The notes beneath the pieces are model-generated. The model had not been told where the DNA came from, made no database searches, and saw nothing but the letters and a program-made list of their open reading frames with translations. Source: Tistlia consotensis USBA 355 (GTDB lineage: Bacteria > Pseudomonadota > Alphaproteobacteria > Kiloniellales > DSM-21159). From it: a stretch of DNA of 64,000 nucleotides. A program made the position numbers and the translations under genes. This document shows positions 33,619-44,500 of this stretch, piece after piece; positions within the stretch are counted from its first letter, which is position 1; every line of letters starts with the position of its first letter. Location of the stretch: the NCBI RefSeq assembly GCF_900177295.1, contig NZ_FWZX01000001.1:310001-374000 (forward strand), read 5' to 3'.

Positions 33619-34386
33619 TCAGGCCCCGAGCGCCTGCCGGATCCTGAGGCGCAGCTCGGCGCCGGCCGAGGCCTCGAAGGCGAAGCCGTGGCCGCCGTCG
33701 AGCACGACGATCTCGCAGCCGGCGCCGCTCACGCCCTGCCAGAGCGCCAGGTCCTCGAGGTCGAGCAGCCGATCCTCGCGGCCGCCGAAGACGGTGATCG
33801 GGCAGGCCAGCGGCTGCGGCTCCACCGGCGGCCGGTAGGTCTCGAGCAGCCGCAGGTCGCTGCGCAGGCGCGGCTCCAGCTCGGCGAGGATCGCGGCGTC
33901 CGCCGGCGGCCGGTCGTCCTCGGTCAGCGCCTGCCAGAAGGCCTCGGACGGCAGCGCGTGGATCGGCGGCAGCGCGCGCGGCTGCAGCGGCGAGCGGCTG
34001 GCCGCGGCGAAGAGGTGGCGCGGCGGCGGCAGGCCGCGCGCCAGCAGCGCGAGGGCCAGCTCGTAGGCGACGGTCCCGCCCATCGAGTAGCCGAACAGCG
34101 CGAAGGGCCGGTCGAGCGCCGGCGCGACGATCCCGGCCAGGATTTCCGCCAGGTCCCGGATGCTGCCGGGCAGGGGCTCGGCGGCGCGACTTTCGCGCCC
34201 CGGCAGCCGTGCCAGCCAGAGCTCGACGGTCTCCGGAAAGCCCGATTCCCACCCGTGAAAGTTGCCGGGAACGCCGCCGGCCCCGGGGAAGCAGAACAGC
34301 CGGCAACGGCTCTCGCCGGCCGCGCCGGCGCGCTGCGGCCGCACGAACCAGCCGTCCGGGCCGGCGCTGGGGCCTCTGCCGCCCAC
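33619..34386 (-). CDS. Type II thioesterase of the NRPS/PKS cluster
   Basis: A 255-aa alpha/beta-hydrolase of the GrsT/RifR type. It shows FCFPGAGGVPGNFHGW, the nucleophile elbow GYSMGG, FGGREDRL (catalytic Asp region) and DGGHGFAFE (catalytic His). Such proteins act in trans on carrier domains to remove wrong or stalled acyl groups and sometimes release product. It is divergent from the first synthetase gene. The start is uncertain: GTG at 34386, with GGGAG 10 nt before it, gives normal family length; a TTG at 34449 would add a basic leader. Because the synthetases lack a terminal thioesterase domain, this enzyme may also take part in release. Confidence 0.88.
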   Translation of the reverse strand: MGGRGPSAGPDGWFVRPQRAGAAGESRCRLFCFPGAGGVPGNFHGWESGFPETVELWLARLPGRESRAAEPLPGSIRDLAEILAGIVAPALDRPFALFGYSMGGTVAYELALALLARGLPPPRHLFAAASRSPLQPRALPPIHALPSEAFWQALTEDDRPPADAAILAELEPRLRSDLRLLETYRPPVEPQPLACPITVFGGREDRLLDLEDLALWQGVSGAGCEIVVLDGGHGFAFEASAGAELRLRIRQALGA

Positions 34387-34466
34387 CTCCTCGACACTCC
34401 CTATGTTGCTGCGGCGCCGAGGATGTCTCAATGCGTGGGGGGTCCGCAAGGTTACCGGGGCTTAAC

Positions 34467-34495
34467 TTGAAAGGGGGCCACCTATCGGGCATAGT
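34467..34495 (+). promoter_or_regulatory. Predicted sigma70 promoter of the synthetase operon
   Basis: TTGAAA (34467-34472), a 17-nt spacer and CATAGT (34490-34495, 4/6 match to TATAAT) lie in a locally A/T-richer stretch between the divergent thioesterase and the first synthetase gene. They are 113 nt upstream of the chosen GTG. No operator motif is obvious and no pathway-specific regulator gene adjoins the cluster. Confidence 0.35.
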
Positions 34496-34607
34496 CCGCC
34501 TCCGTTGGCCTTGCCGCTGGATGCTATTTGTGCGTGTGTCCGGTTCTCGTACGGCCACCCAGATTGGCCAAGACGCCGTCGATTCCGAGGAGCCGGGAGC
34601 AGCGGCC

Positions 34608-37600
34608 GTGGACGAGTTCGACACCACCGGACCGGGCGGAGCGGAGCAATCGGAAGCGGCGCTGCGGCAGCTGCCCGGCATCGCCGCGGCCCGGGTGCTG
34701 GATCTCGAGGACGCCGCCGGCAGGAGCCGGCGCGTCGCCTGGCTGGCCGGCCCCGGCGCCCTGTCGCCCCTGCCCGAAGGCATCGCCGAGCGCCACGGCC
34801 TCGACCGGGTCGCCGCCGTCGCCAGGCTCGCCCCCGCCGGCCGCGAGAGCGATGCGCTGCTCGCCGGCCTGCCGCTGTGGGACGTCGCGGCACTCGAACG
34901 GCTGGCCGAGGGCTTCCGGGCACGTGACGGCGTCGCGGACGCCGCCGTCGCCGCCCTGCCGCGCAGCACGCCGCGCTTCCCGAGCCGCCGCCGCCTGACG
35001 CCCGACGGCCGGCCGGCATCCGGACAGGCCGCCGAGGCGCGCGGCCCCTCGGCCGAGCGCGCCGAGATCGGCCGGCGCCTGTCCGAGCGGGACGCGGTCG
35101 CCGAGGGCGCCCCCCTGGTCGTTCCCGCCGACCATCCCCGGACCCTCGCGGAGGCGCTGGAGCGCGCCGCGGCCACCGACCGGGGCATCAGCTACCTGGA
35201 CGAGAATCTCGCGGAGCGGCGCGAGAGCTATGCCGAGCTGCGGGGGCGGGCGCTGCGCATGCTCGGCGGGCTGCGGGCGGCCGGCGCCGCGGCGGGCGAC
35301 ATCCTGCTGCTCGACACCGCCGGCGCCGCCGGCTTCCTCGGCGCCTTCTGGGCCTGCGTGCTGGGCGGAATGGTGCCGGCGCCGATCGCCCTGCCCGATG
35401 CCGGCGCCGACCCGGCGGCCTTCGAGCGGCTTCGGGCGGTCTGGGCGGTGCTCGGGCGGCCGAGGCTGGTCGGCGGCGCGGCCGCCCTCAGGGCCCGCGC
35501 CCTCTTCGGCGGCGAGCTCGCGGTGGTCGAGACGGCGGCCCTCGGGACCGGATCGCCCGCCGAGCCGACGCCGGCCCGCGACCCCGGCCAAACCGCCGTC
35601 ATCATCCTGACCTCGGGCAGCACCGGCACGCCCAAGGGCGTCTGCCAGCGCCACGCCGCGATCCTCTCGATGAGCGCCGCCGCGCGCCAGGGCGTCGCGC
35701 TGGAGCGCGGCCGCGAGGTCTTCTTCAACTGGATGCCGCTCGACCACGTCGGCGGCTTCGTCTTCCTGATGGCCGTGCCGGTGATCCTGGCCTCCGACCA
35801 GGTCCACGCGCCGACGGCGCCGATCCTGGCCGAACCGCTACGCTGGGTCGAGCTGATCGACCGCCACCGCGTGACGGTCAGCTGGGCGCCGAACTTCGCC
35901 TTCAGCCTGATCGCCGACGCCGTCGGCAAGGCCGGCCCGCAACGCCGGGACCTCGCCTGCCTCAAGGCGCTCTACAACGGCGGCGAGGCGGTGACCGAAG
36001 GCTCGCTGCGCGCCTTCGAGGAGAGCCTGGCGCCCCAGGGGCTGAAGCAGGGCGTGATGCGGCCGAGCTTCGGCATGTCCGAGACCTGCGCGCCGATCAC
36101 CCTGGCCGAACTCGGCCACGCGATCGGCCCCTTCGCCAGCCTCGGCGCCCCGGTGCCCGGCAGCGCGCTGCGCATCGCCGGCGAGGACGGGCGGCCGCTC
36201 AAGGAAGGCGAGATCGGCAGACTGGAGCTGAACGGCCCGCAGATCTTCGCCGGATACCATGGACGGCCCGACCTGACCGGCGCCGTCCTGCGGGACGGCT
36301 GGTTCGACACCGGCGACGTCGGCTTCCTGGCCGCCGGGCGGCTCTACCTGACCGGCCGCCTCAAGGACTCGCTGATCGTCAACGGCGCCAAGTTCTTCGC
36401 CCACGAGATCGAGGCCGTCGCAGCCGCCGTTCCCGGCATCGAGCGCGCCGGCGTCGCGGCCGTGCCGGTCCGCGCGCCCGGCAGCGCCGCCGAGCGCGTC
36501 GCGGTCTTCTTCGGCGCGCCGCCGGACGCGGCCGACGACGACGTGCTGCGCGCCCTGGCCCTGGCGCTGCGCGGCCGTCTCGCCCGCGAGCTCGGCCTCT
36601 CGGCCGACTACCTGATTCCGGTCGGCGCGGCCGAGATTCCGCGCACCGGCATCGGCAAGATCCAGCGCCCGGCCCTGCAGAAGCGCTTCGCCGAGGGCGC
36701 CTACGACACCGCGATCGAGCGGGTCGGGAGCCTGATCGGCGGCGCCGAGCGCTGCGCCCTGGCGCTGCACCGGAAGGTCTGGATGGAGGCATCGCCGCCG
36801 CCGGCGACCGGGCCCGTGCCGGCCGTCGACCTGCTGGTCGGCTCCGAAGCCCTCGCGTCAGGGGTGGTCGCGAAGCGGCGCGTCGGCGGCGAAGCGCTCG
36901 CCGGCACGGCCCTGCCGCCGGGCGGCACCGTCGTCCATCTCGCGGGATGCGAGGGCGCGCCGGGCGAGGAAGCCTACCGCTCGCTGCTCGCGCTCGGCCG
37001 GGCGGTCGCGACGCTGCCGGCGGAGCGCCGGCCGCGAAGCGTGCTGGCCGCCGTCAGCGACGCCGTCGCCCTGGCGCCCGGGGAGCCGCTCGCCGCCGGG
37101 CCCGCGCTGATCCCCGGCCTGCTCCGCTCGCTCGCCCTGGAGCTGCCGGAGGTCCGCTGGCGGGTCGTCGACCTGCCGCAGCCGGAGCTGGCCTCGCTGC
37201 CGGACGTGCTGGCCGCCGAGAGCGCCGCCGGCGCCGAGCCCGAGACCGCCTGGCGTCGCGGCCGCCGCTTCGTCGCGCGCTTCGAGCCGCTCGACCCCCC
37301 GGTCGTCGAGGACGGGCGACCGCCGGTGCGCCCCGGCGACCTCTGGCTGGTCACGGGCGGGCTCGGCGGCATCGGCCGCGCGGCCGCCCGCCGCCTGCTC
37401 GGCGAGGGCGCCCGGCTGCTGCTGATCGGCCGGAGCGAGCGGCGCGCGCTGCCCGCCGAGCGGGCCGAGGCCCTGGCCGCGCTGGAGACCCTCGGCGAGG
37501 TCGGCTATGCCGCCCTCGACGTCGGCGACCGGGAGGCCCTGGCCGCCGCCGTCGCAGCCGCAGAGGCCGAAGCCGGGCGCAGGCTCGCCGGCATGATCCA

Positions 37601-38573
37601 CCTCGCCGGCGTCGGCCGGCCGGTCGCCCTGCAGGACGACGACGGCGCCGAGCTGCCGGCGCTGCGACGCGCCGCGCTCGACGGCCTGGCCGCGCTGGCG
37701 ACGCTGCTCGACGGGCGGCCGGAGGCCAGCCTGACCGTCGCCGGCTCGATCGTCGGCCGGGTCGGCGGCCATGTCCCGAGCTACGCCGCGGTCAACGCCG
37801 CCGCCGCCGAGACGGCCGGCCGGCTGATCGCCGAGGGCCGGCGCGTCTCGCACCTCGCCTTCTCGTCCTGGACCGGCGTCGGCATGAGCGAGGGCCGGAC
37901 CAACGCGGCGCTGCTGCAGGCCGACGGCCTGCTCGGGCTCGAGGCCGACGCCGGGCTGACGGCCCTCGAGGCCGCGCTCCGGCGGCCGGGCAGCGCCTGG
38001 CTGGTCGGGCTCGACGGCGACCACCCGCTGCACGCGGCCTTCACGACCGGCGCGCCGGCGCCGCTGCTGCGGCCGGTCGCCTGGCTGGCCGGCGCGGGAG
38101 CCGCCGGCGCCGAGCGCCACGCCGACGCCCTCGGCCGGCCCGCCTGGGTGCTGGTCCGGCCGGTCGCCGAGATCCCGCACCGCGCCGACGGCAGTCTCGA
38201 CCTCGGCCGCCTCGCCGCCGGCGAAGGCGGCGCGCGCGTCGCGCCGCGCGACGAGGCCGAGCGGCGGGTCGCGGCGATCTTCGCCGAGGTGCTGTCGATC
38301 GAGGAGCCGGCGGTCGACGACGACTTCTTCCTGGCCGGCGGCACCTCGCTGCTGGCCGGCCGGCTGGCGGCGCGCCTGTCCAGCCGCTTCTTCGTCGAGC
38401 TGCCGGTCGGCGCGGTGTTCCGGCAGCCGACGGTCGAAGGCCTGACCCGGCAACTGCGCGCCCTCGAACCGCAGCCCGGCATGGTCGACGCCGTGGCCCG
38501 ACAGCTCGCCGTCATCGAAAGCCTCTCGCCAAACGAGCGCGCGGCGATGCAGGCTCGACTGGCGGGACGCTAG
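34608..38573 (+). CDS. Loading-type synthetase: AMP-ligase - ketoreductase - carrier protein
   Basis: A 1321-aa protein. Residues about 170-690 form an acyl-AMP-ligase domain: ILTSGSTGTPKG at 333-344, SFGMSET near 490, GWFDTGD at 564-570, LTGRLKD and a catalytic Lys684 in GIGKIQ. It resembles fatty-acyl/aryl ligases of polyketide loading modules more than amino-acid A domains. Residues about 735-900 are the structural KR subdomain. About 910-1130 is the catalytic KR (VTGGLGGIG; Ser1047, Tyr1059, Asn1063). A carrier domain follows with Ser1247 (LAGGTSLL). The C-terminal helix after it may be a docking tail. There is no KS or AT. It probably activates a (keto or aromatic) acid starter and reduces it. 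GTG 34608 has a GGGAG site; ATG 34521 is an alternative. Confidence 0.88.
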   Translation: MDEFDTTGPGGAEQSEAALRQLPGIAAARVLDLEDAAGRSRRVAWLAGPGALSPLPEGIAERHGLDRVAAVARLAPAGRESDALLAGLPLWDVAALERLAEGFRARDGVADAAVAALPRSTPRFPSRRRLTPDGRPASGQAAEARGPSAERAEIGRRLSERDAVAEGAPLVVPADHPRTLAEALERAAATDRGISYLDENLAERRESYAELRGRALRMLGGLRAAGAAAGDILLLDTAGAAGFLGAFWACVLGGMVPAPIALPDAGADPAAFERLRAVWAVLGRPRLVGGAAALRARALFGGELAVVETAALGTGSPAEPTPARDPGQTAVIILTSGSTGTPKGVCQRHAAILSMSAAARQGVALERGREVFFNWMPLDHVGGFVFLMAVPVILASDQVHAPTAPILAEPLRWVELIDRHRVTVSWAPNFAFSLIADAVGKAGPQRRDLACLKALYNGGEAVTEGSLRAFEESLAPQGLKQGVMRPSFGMSETCAPITLAELGHAIGPFASLGAPVPGSALRIAGEDGRPLKEGEIGRLELNGPQIFAGYHGRPDLTGAVLRDGWFDTGDVGFLAAGRLYLTGRLKDSLIVNGAKFFAHEIEAVAAAVPGIERAGVAAVPVRAPGSAAERVAVFFGAPPDAADDDVLRALALALRGRLARELGLSADYLIPVGAAEIPRTGIGKIQRPALQKRFAEGAYDTAIERVGSLIGGAERCALALHRKVWMEASPPPATGPVPAVDLLVGSEALASGVVAKRRVGGEALAGTALPPGGTVVHLAGCEGAPGEEAYRSLLALGRAVATLPAERRPRSVLAAVSDAVALAPGEPLAAGPALIPGLLRSLALELPEVRWRVVDLPQPELASLPDVLAAESAAGAEPETAWRRGRRFVARFEPLDPPVVEDGRPPVRPGDLWLVTGGLGGIGRAAARRLLGEGARLLLIGRSERRALPAERAEALAALETLGEVGYAALDVGDREALAAAVAAAEAEAGRRLAGMIHLAGVGRPVALQDDDGAELPALRRAALDGLAALATLLDGRPEASLTVAGSIVGRVGGHVPSYAAVNAAAAETAGRLIAEGRRVSHLAFSSWTGVGMSEGRTNAALLQADGLLGLEADAGLTALEAALRRPGSAWLVGLDGDHPLHAAFTTGAPAPLLRPVAWLAGAGAAGAERHADALGRPAWVLVRPVAEIPHRADGSLDLGRLAAGEGGARVAPRDEAERRVAAIFAEVLSIEEPAVDDDFFLAGGTSLLAGRLAARLSSRFFVELPVGAVFRQPTVEGLTRQLRALEPQPGMVDAVARQLAVIESLSPNERAAMQARLAGR

Positions 38574-38586
38574 GGAAAGGAATCTC

Positions 38587-41500
38587 GTGGGGGTCGGGTC
38601 GACGGATCTGGGCGCGGAGGCGCTGCTCGTCCAGCTGCTGAAAGGCGAGGGCTTCGCGCCCGACGCCACGGCGGCGCCGGGGCCGCGACCCTCGCAGGCG
38701 CCGGCGCCGGCCGGCCCGGCGCAGCGTCGCTTCTGGATCCAGGAACAGATCGAGACGGCGGCGGGCCTGAACAACCTCGGCTGCCTGATCCGCTTCGCCG
38801 CGCCGCTCGACCGGCCGGCCCTGGACCGTGCCCTCGCCGCCCTGGCCGCCCGCCACGAGGTGCTGCGCACGCGCTTCGAGGAGCAGGACGGCGAGATCCT
38901 GGAGATCGTCGAGCCGGCGGCGGCCCCGCCCCTGGAGGAGCTTTCCGCCGCGGCCGCCGGGCCCGGGCAGACGGCCGCGGCGCTGGCCTTCGTCGAGCGG
39001 CCCTATGCGCTCGACCGGGCACCGCTCTGGCGCGCGGCTCTGCCGGCCGCGGCCGGCGACGCCCTGCTGTTCGGCTGCCACCACATCATCCTCGACTGGA
39101 CCGGCCTGCAGCGCCTGCTCGGCGAGCTCGCCGGCCTCTATGCCGACGAGCGCGCGGGGCGGCGGGCCGAGCTGCCCCCGGTCGCCCTGCAGCAGGCCGA
39201 CTACAGCCACTGGCTCGGCCGCGAGGCGCGGCGCCGGCGCCTGGAGGACGACCGCGCCTACTGGCGCGAGCGGCTCGCCGGGCCCCTGCCGGCGCTCGAC
39301 CTGCCGGCCGCGACGCCGGCCGGCCGGACGGCGCGCTGCCGGAGCGTGCCGCTGGAACTCGATCCGGCGCTGACCGCTGCCGTCCGGCGCTTCGCCGCGG
39401 CGCGCCGCTCGACCGTCTTCCAGGTCCTGCTGGCCGCCTACGCCGGCACGCTCGGCCGCTTCGCCCTGGCCGAGGAGGTCGTCGTCGGCACCTCCGTCGA
39501 CCACCGCGACGGTCCCGCCACGGAGGCGATCGTCGGCTGCCTGACCGACCTGCTGCCGCTGCGCTGCGATCTTTCCGGCGCACCGGGCTTCGGCGCCCTC
39601 GTCGAGCGGCTGCACGCCGCCACCGCCGAGGATTTCGCGCACCAGGCGCTCGGCTTCGCGGAGCTGGTCGAGCTGGCCGCGCCCGAGCGCCGCGCCGACA
39701 TGGCCCCGCTGTTCCAGGCCCTGTTCAATCTGCTGCCGGCCGCGGCCGGCGACGGCCTCGGCATCGAGCCGCTGCAGACCAGCCTCGCCCGCGCCGACCT
39801 GGCGCTGGAGCTGGCGGATTCCGGCGGCCGCATCGCCGGCCGGCTGGAGTACCGCGAGGGGCTGATCGCGCCCGCGGTCGCAGAGGCGCTGGCCGGTGCC
39901 CTCGCCTGCCTGCTGCGGCACGGCCTGACCGAGCCCGAGCGGCCGGTGAACCGGCTCCCGCTGCTCGAGCCCGAGCCGGCGGCAGCACGGCTGGAGCACG
40001 TCAACCCGCCGCCGCCGGCGGCTCCGGCCGAGACTCTCGCCCAGCTCTTCGTCGCCGGCGCCGAGCGGAGGCCGGCGGCCGTGGCGCTGATCGAGGGCGA
40101 GCGCGAGGTGACCTACGGCGAGCTGCTGGCGCGCTCGACCGCGCTCGCCGAGCGGCTGGTCGAGGCCGGACTCGAGCCCGGCCGGCCGGTCGCGTTCGCC
40201 CTGGAGCGCTCGGTCGACTTCGTCGTGGCGCTGCTGGCCACCCTGCAGGGCGCCGGCGTCGCCCTGCCGCTCGATCTCGGCCATCCCGGCGAGCGGCTCG
40301 CCGCCATGGTCGCCGACAGCGGAGCTGCCCTGCTGGTCGCCCGGGGGAGGCCCGCCTGGCTGACGACGGAGGGCTGCCGCGTCGTCGGCCCGGACGCGCC
40401 GCCGGCCAAGGGTCTCGCCCTGCCGCAGGCCCGGCCTGAGGATGCCGCCTACCTGATCTACACGTCCGGCTCGACCGGCCGGCCGAAGGGCGTGTTCTGC
40501 CCCCAGCGCGGTGCGGTCAACCGCCTGGCCTGGATGGCCGGGGCCTTCCCCTTCGCGGCGGACGAGCGCGGCTGCCTCAAGACCTCTCCGGCCTTCGCGG
40601 ACTTCGCCGCCGAGCTGTTCGGTCCGCTGCTGGCCGGCTGCCCCGTGGTCATCGCCGACCGGGCAACCGCCCAGGACCCGCAGGCGCTGACGGCGCTGAT
40701 CCGGGAGCGTCGGGTGACGCGCCTGGTGCTGGTGCCCTCGCTGCTGCGCATCTGGCTCGACGGCCTGCCCGACCTCGGCGAGCGGCTGGCCTCGCTCCGG
40801 GTCTGCGTCAGCAGCGGCGAGGCGCTGCCGGCCGAGCTGGCGGCGCGCTTCCGCGCCCGGCTGCCCCGCTGCCGGCTGCTCAACCTCTACGGCTCCTCCG
40901 AGGTCTCGGCCGACGCGACCTGGTACGAGGTCGAGGGCGACGAGCAGGACCGCGTCCCGCTCGGCCGGCCGATCCCCGGCAACCGCGTCGCCGTGGTCGA
41001 CGAGGCCGGACAGGTCCTGCCGAGCGGCGCGCCCGGCGAGATCGTGATCGGCGGCCTCGGCGTCTCGAACGGCTACCTGAACGCCCCGGAGACGACGGCC
41101 GAGCGCTTCGGCGGCTTCGGCCCGGCCGCGCTCGGCACGCCGCGCTTCCGCACCGGCGACCTCGGCTTCCACGACGCCGAGGGCCGGCTGATCGGCCTCG
41201 GCCGCCGCGACCGGCAGATGAAGGTCCACGGCGTGCGCATCGAGCCGGGCGAGATCGAGGCCGTGCTGGCCCGCCATCCCGAGGTGCGCGAGAGCCTGGT
41301 CCTGGTCCTCGGCGCGGGAGAGGCGGCTGGCCTGGTCGCCTATGTCGCCGGTCCGCCCGGGCTCGAGCCGGAGACGCTGCGCGGCTTCCTGGCCGCCCGC
41401 CTGCCGCGCGCCCTGGTGCCGACGCACTACGTGATCCTCGAGCGCCTGCCGCTCAACGCCAACGGCAAGCTCGACCTCGCCGCCCTGCCGGCGCCCGCCG

Positions 41501-44500
41501 CGACAGGGCGGGGACGACAGGTCCGGCGCGGCGTCCTCGATCCGCTGGAGGCGCTGCTCGCCGAGGCCTGGGGCTCCGTGCTCGGCACGGCAGTCGAGAC
41601 GGCCGAGGCCGACTTCTTCGCGCTCGGCGGCAGCTCGCTGCAGGCGATCCTGGCGATGACCCGGCTCGGCGTGGCGCTGGGCCGCCCCCTGCCGGTCGCC
41701 TGGCTGTTCGAGACGCCGCGGCTCGCCGAGCTGGCGCAGCGCGTCGCGGCTGACCCGGAGGCCGAGCAGGCACCGCTGCCGCCACCGGCAGCGTCGCGGC
41801 ACGGCGGCACCGCGCCGGCGACGGTCAACCAGGCCTGGCTCTGGGAGGAATACCGGCAGGACCCCGGCCGCATCGCCTACAACCTGCCGATCGCCTACCG
41901 CCTCGACGGCCCGCTCGACGCCGACGCCCTGGACGCCGCGGTGAGCGCCCTGGTCGCGCGCCACGAGTCGCTGCGCACCCGGCTGGAGGAGGACGAGACC
42001 GGGCTCGTGCAGCGCGTCGACCCGGCCCCGGCGAGCCTGCTGGCCCGCCACGACCTCTCGTCCGCCGCAGAGCCCGAAGCCGCGCTCCAGGCGCTGATCG
42101 AGCAGGTCGGCCGCCAGCCCTTCGCGCTCGACCGCGAGCGGCCCTTCCGCGCCCTGCTGGCGAGGCTCGGCGAGCAGCGCCACTGCCTGGTCATGGTGCT
42201 GCACCACGTCGCCGGCGACGGCTGGTCGGGCCAGCTGCTGGTCGAGCAGCTGGCCGCCCTCTACCGGGCCCGCCTGGGCGGCGGCGAGCCGCCGGCGCCG
42301 CCGCGCCTGCAGTGCGGCGACGTCGCACGCTGGCAGCAGCGGATCCGGCCGCTGCTGGCCGGACGCCTGGAGCGCTACCAGGCCTCGCTGGCCGGCGCCG
42401 AGGCGCCGCGCCTGGCCGGGCTCCGGACCGGCGCGGCGTCCGGCGGACCGGTCGGGATCGCGCCGGTCCCGCTGCCGGCCGCGCCGGTCGAGCGCTTCTA
42501 TCGCCTCGGCGCCGGCGGCCGGGCGACGCCCTTCGTGCTGATGCTCGCCGCCTGGGCGGCGCTGCTGTCCCGCTTCGGCGACGTCGAGCGGCCGCTGCTC
42601 ACCACGCCCTTCGCCGGGCGCGGCCTAGCCGAGCTGAAGCCGGTCGTCGGCTTTCTCGCCAACCCGGTCCTGCTCGCCGTCGACCTGCGCGACTCGCCGA
42701 GCTTCGACGAGACGATCGCGGCGGCACGCCGGGCGCTGCTGGAGGGCCTGCGCCACGAGGAGGTGCCGCCCTCCTGGATCCAGGCCGGCGCCGCCGGCTG
42801 GCCGGGCGGCGGCAAGGGGACCGGCGAGGCGCTCCGCTCCATGCTGATCGTCGAGGACGCCCGCCTGTGGCGCCTCGAGCTGCCGGGCGTGACCGCGCGT
42901 CTCGTCGCGGCGCCGCAATCGCCGGAGGCGCGGGTCGACCTTGCCCTGGTCGTGACGGCGACCGACGAGGGCCCGCAGGTCCGGCTGGAGTATGCCGGGC
43001 GGCGCGTGCCGGCGGCGCTGGCCGAGCGCCTGGCCCGGGGCCTCGCCGCCCTGATCGACGGCGCGGCCGCGGATCCGGCAACGCCGCTCGACCGCCTGCC
43101 GCTCGGCGAAGGCGCCGCGCCGCTGCTCGCGGCCCGCAGCGTCGCGCCGGCCGAAGCCCGCCTCGACGCGCTGCTGGCGCGCCAGGCCGCCGAGCGGCCG
43201 GAGGCGGCCGCCCTCTGCGACGGGCGCGGCGACCTGAGCTACGCCGAGCTGGAGCGACGGGCCGCCGCGATCGCCGGCCGCCTGCAGGCGCTCGGCGTCG
43301 CCCCCGGCGACCGTGTCGCCCTGGTCGCCGCGGCCTCGCCCCGCCAGGCCGCCGGCCTGCTCGGGATCTGGCGCGCCGGGGCGACCGCCGTGCCGCTCGA
43401 CCCCGCCTACCCGAGCAGCCGGATCGCCTGGACCCTGGCCGACGCCGGCGTCGTCGCCGCGCTCGCCGAGGGGCCCCTCGACTACCCCTGCCCGCAGCTC
43501 CGGCTCGACGAGGCGGCCGCCGGACAGCCGGCCCGGTGTCGGGCGGCGCCCGGCCTGGCGCCCGCCGCCGTGATCTACACCTCCGGCACCAGCGGCCGGC
43601 CGAAGGGCGTGCTGCTCGACCAGGCGGCGCTCTGCCGCCTCGGCGCCGCGCTCGCCGAGGCCTACGCGCTGCAGCCGGGCGACCGGCTGCTGCAGGTCGT
43701 CTCGCCGGCCTTCGACGTCGCGCTCTCCGACCTCGCCATGGCGCTGGCCGCCGGCGCGACCCTGGTGGCGGCGCCGCGCGAGGCGGTGATGCCGGGCCGC
43801 AGCCTCGCCGCGACCCTGGCCGGCCAGGCGATCACCCATCTGCAGGCGCCGGCGGCGGTGCTGGGCGCGACCGAGCCGGGCGCTCTGCCGGCCCTGCGCG
43901 TCGTCGCGGTCGGCGGCGAGGTCTGCCCGCCGGAAACGGCACGGCGCTGGGCGGCCGGGCGCCGGCTGTTCCTGCTCTATGGGCCGAGCGAGGCGACGGT
44001 CACGGCGGCGCTCGCGCCCTGGGACGAGACGGCGCGCGCCGGCACCCTGGGCCGGCCCTTCTGCGGCGCGCGCCTCGCGGTGCTCGACGCCGCCGGTGCG
44101 CCCCTGCCGCCCGGCGTCCCCGGCGAGCTCGCGATCGCCGGCCCCGGCGTCGCGCTCGGCTATCTCGGCCGGCCCGGGCTGACAGCCGAGCGTTTCCAGC
44201 CGGATCCCGACGGCGGTCCGGGCGCCCGGCGCTACCGGACCGGCGACCGGGTGCGCCTGGAAGAGGACGGCACGCTGACCTTCCTCGGCAGGCTCGACCG
44301 CCAGGTCAAGCTGCGCGGCTTCCGCATCGAGCCCGGCGAGACCGAGGCGGCCCTCGCCGCCCGGCCCGGCGTCGCCCGGGCGCTGGCCGCGGTGCGCGGC
44401 GACGCGCTCGGCGAGCGGCGCCTGCTCGCCTGGGCCGTGCCGGCGGCCGGCGCCCGGCTCGACGGCGCAGCGCTCCGCCGGGAGCTGCGGCGGATCCTGC

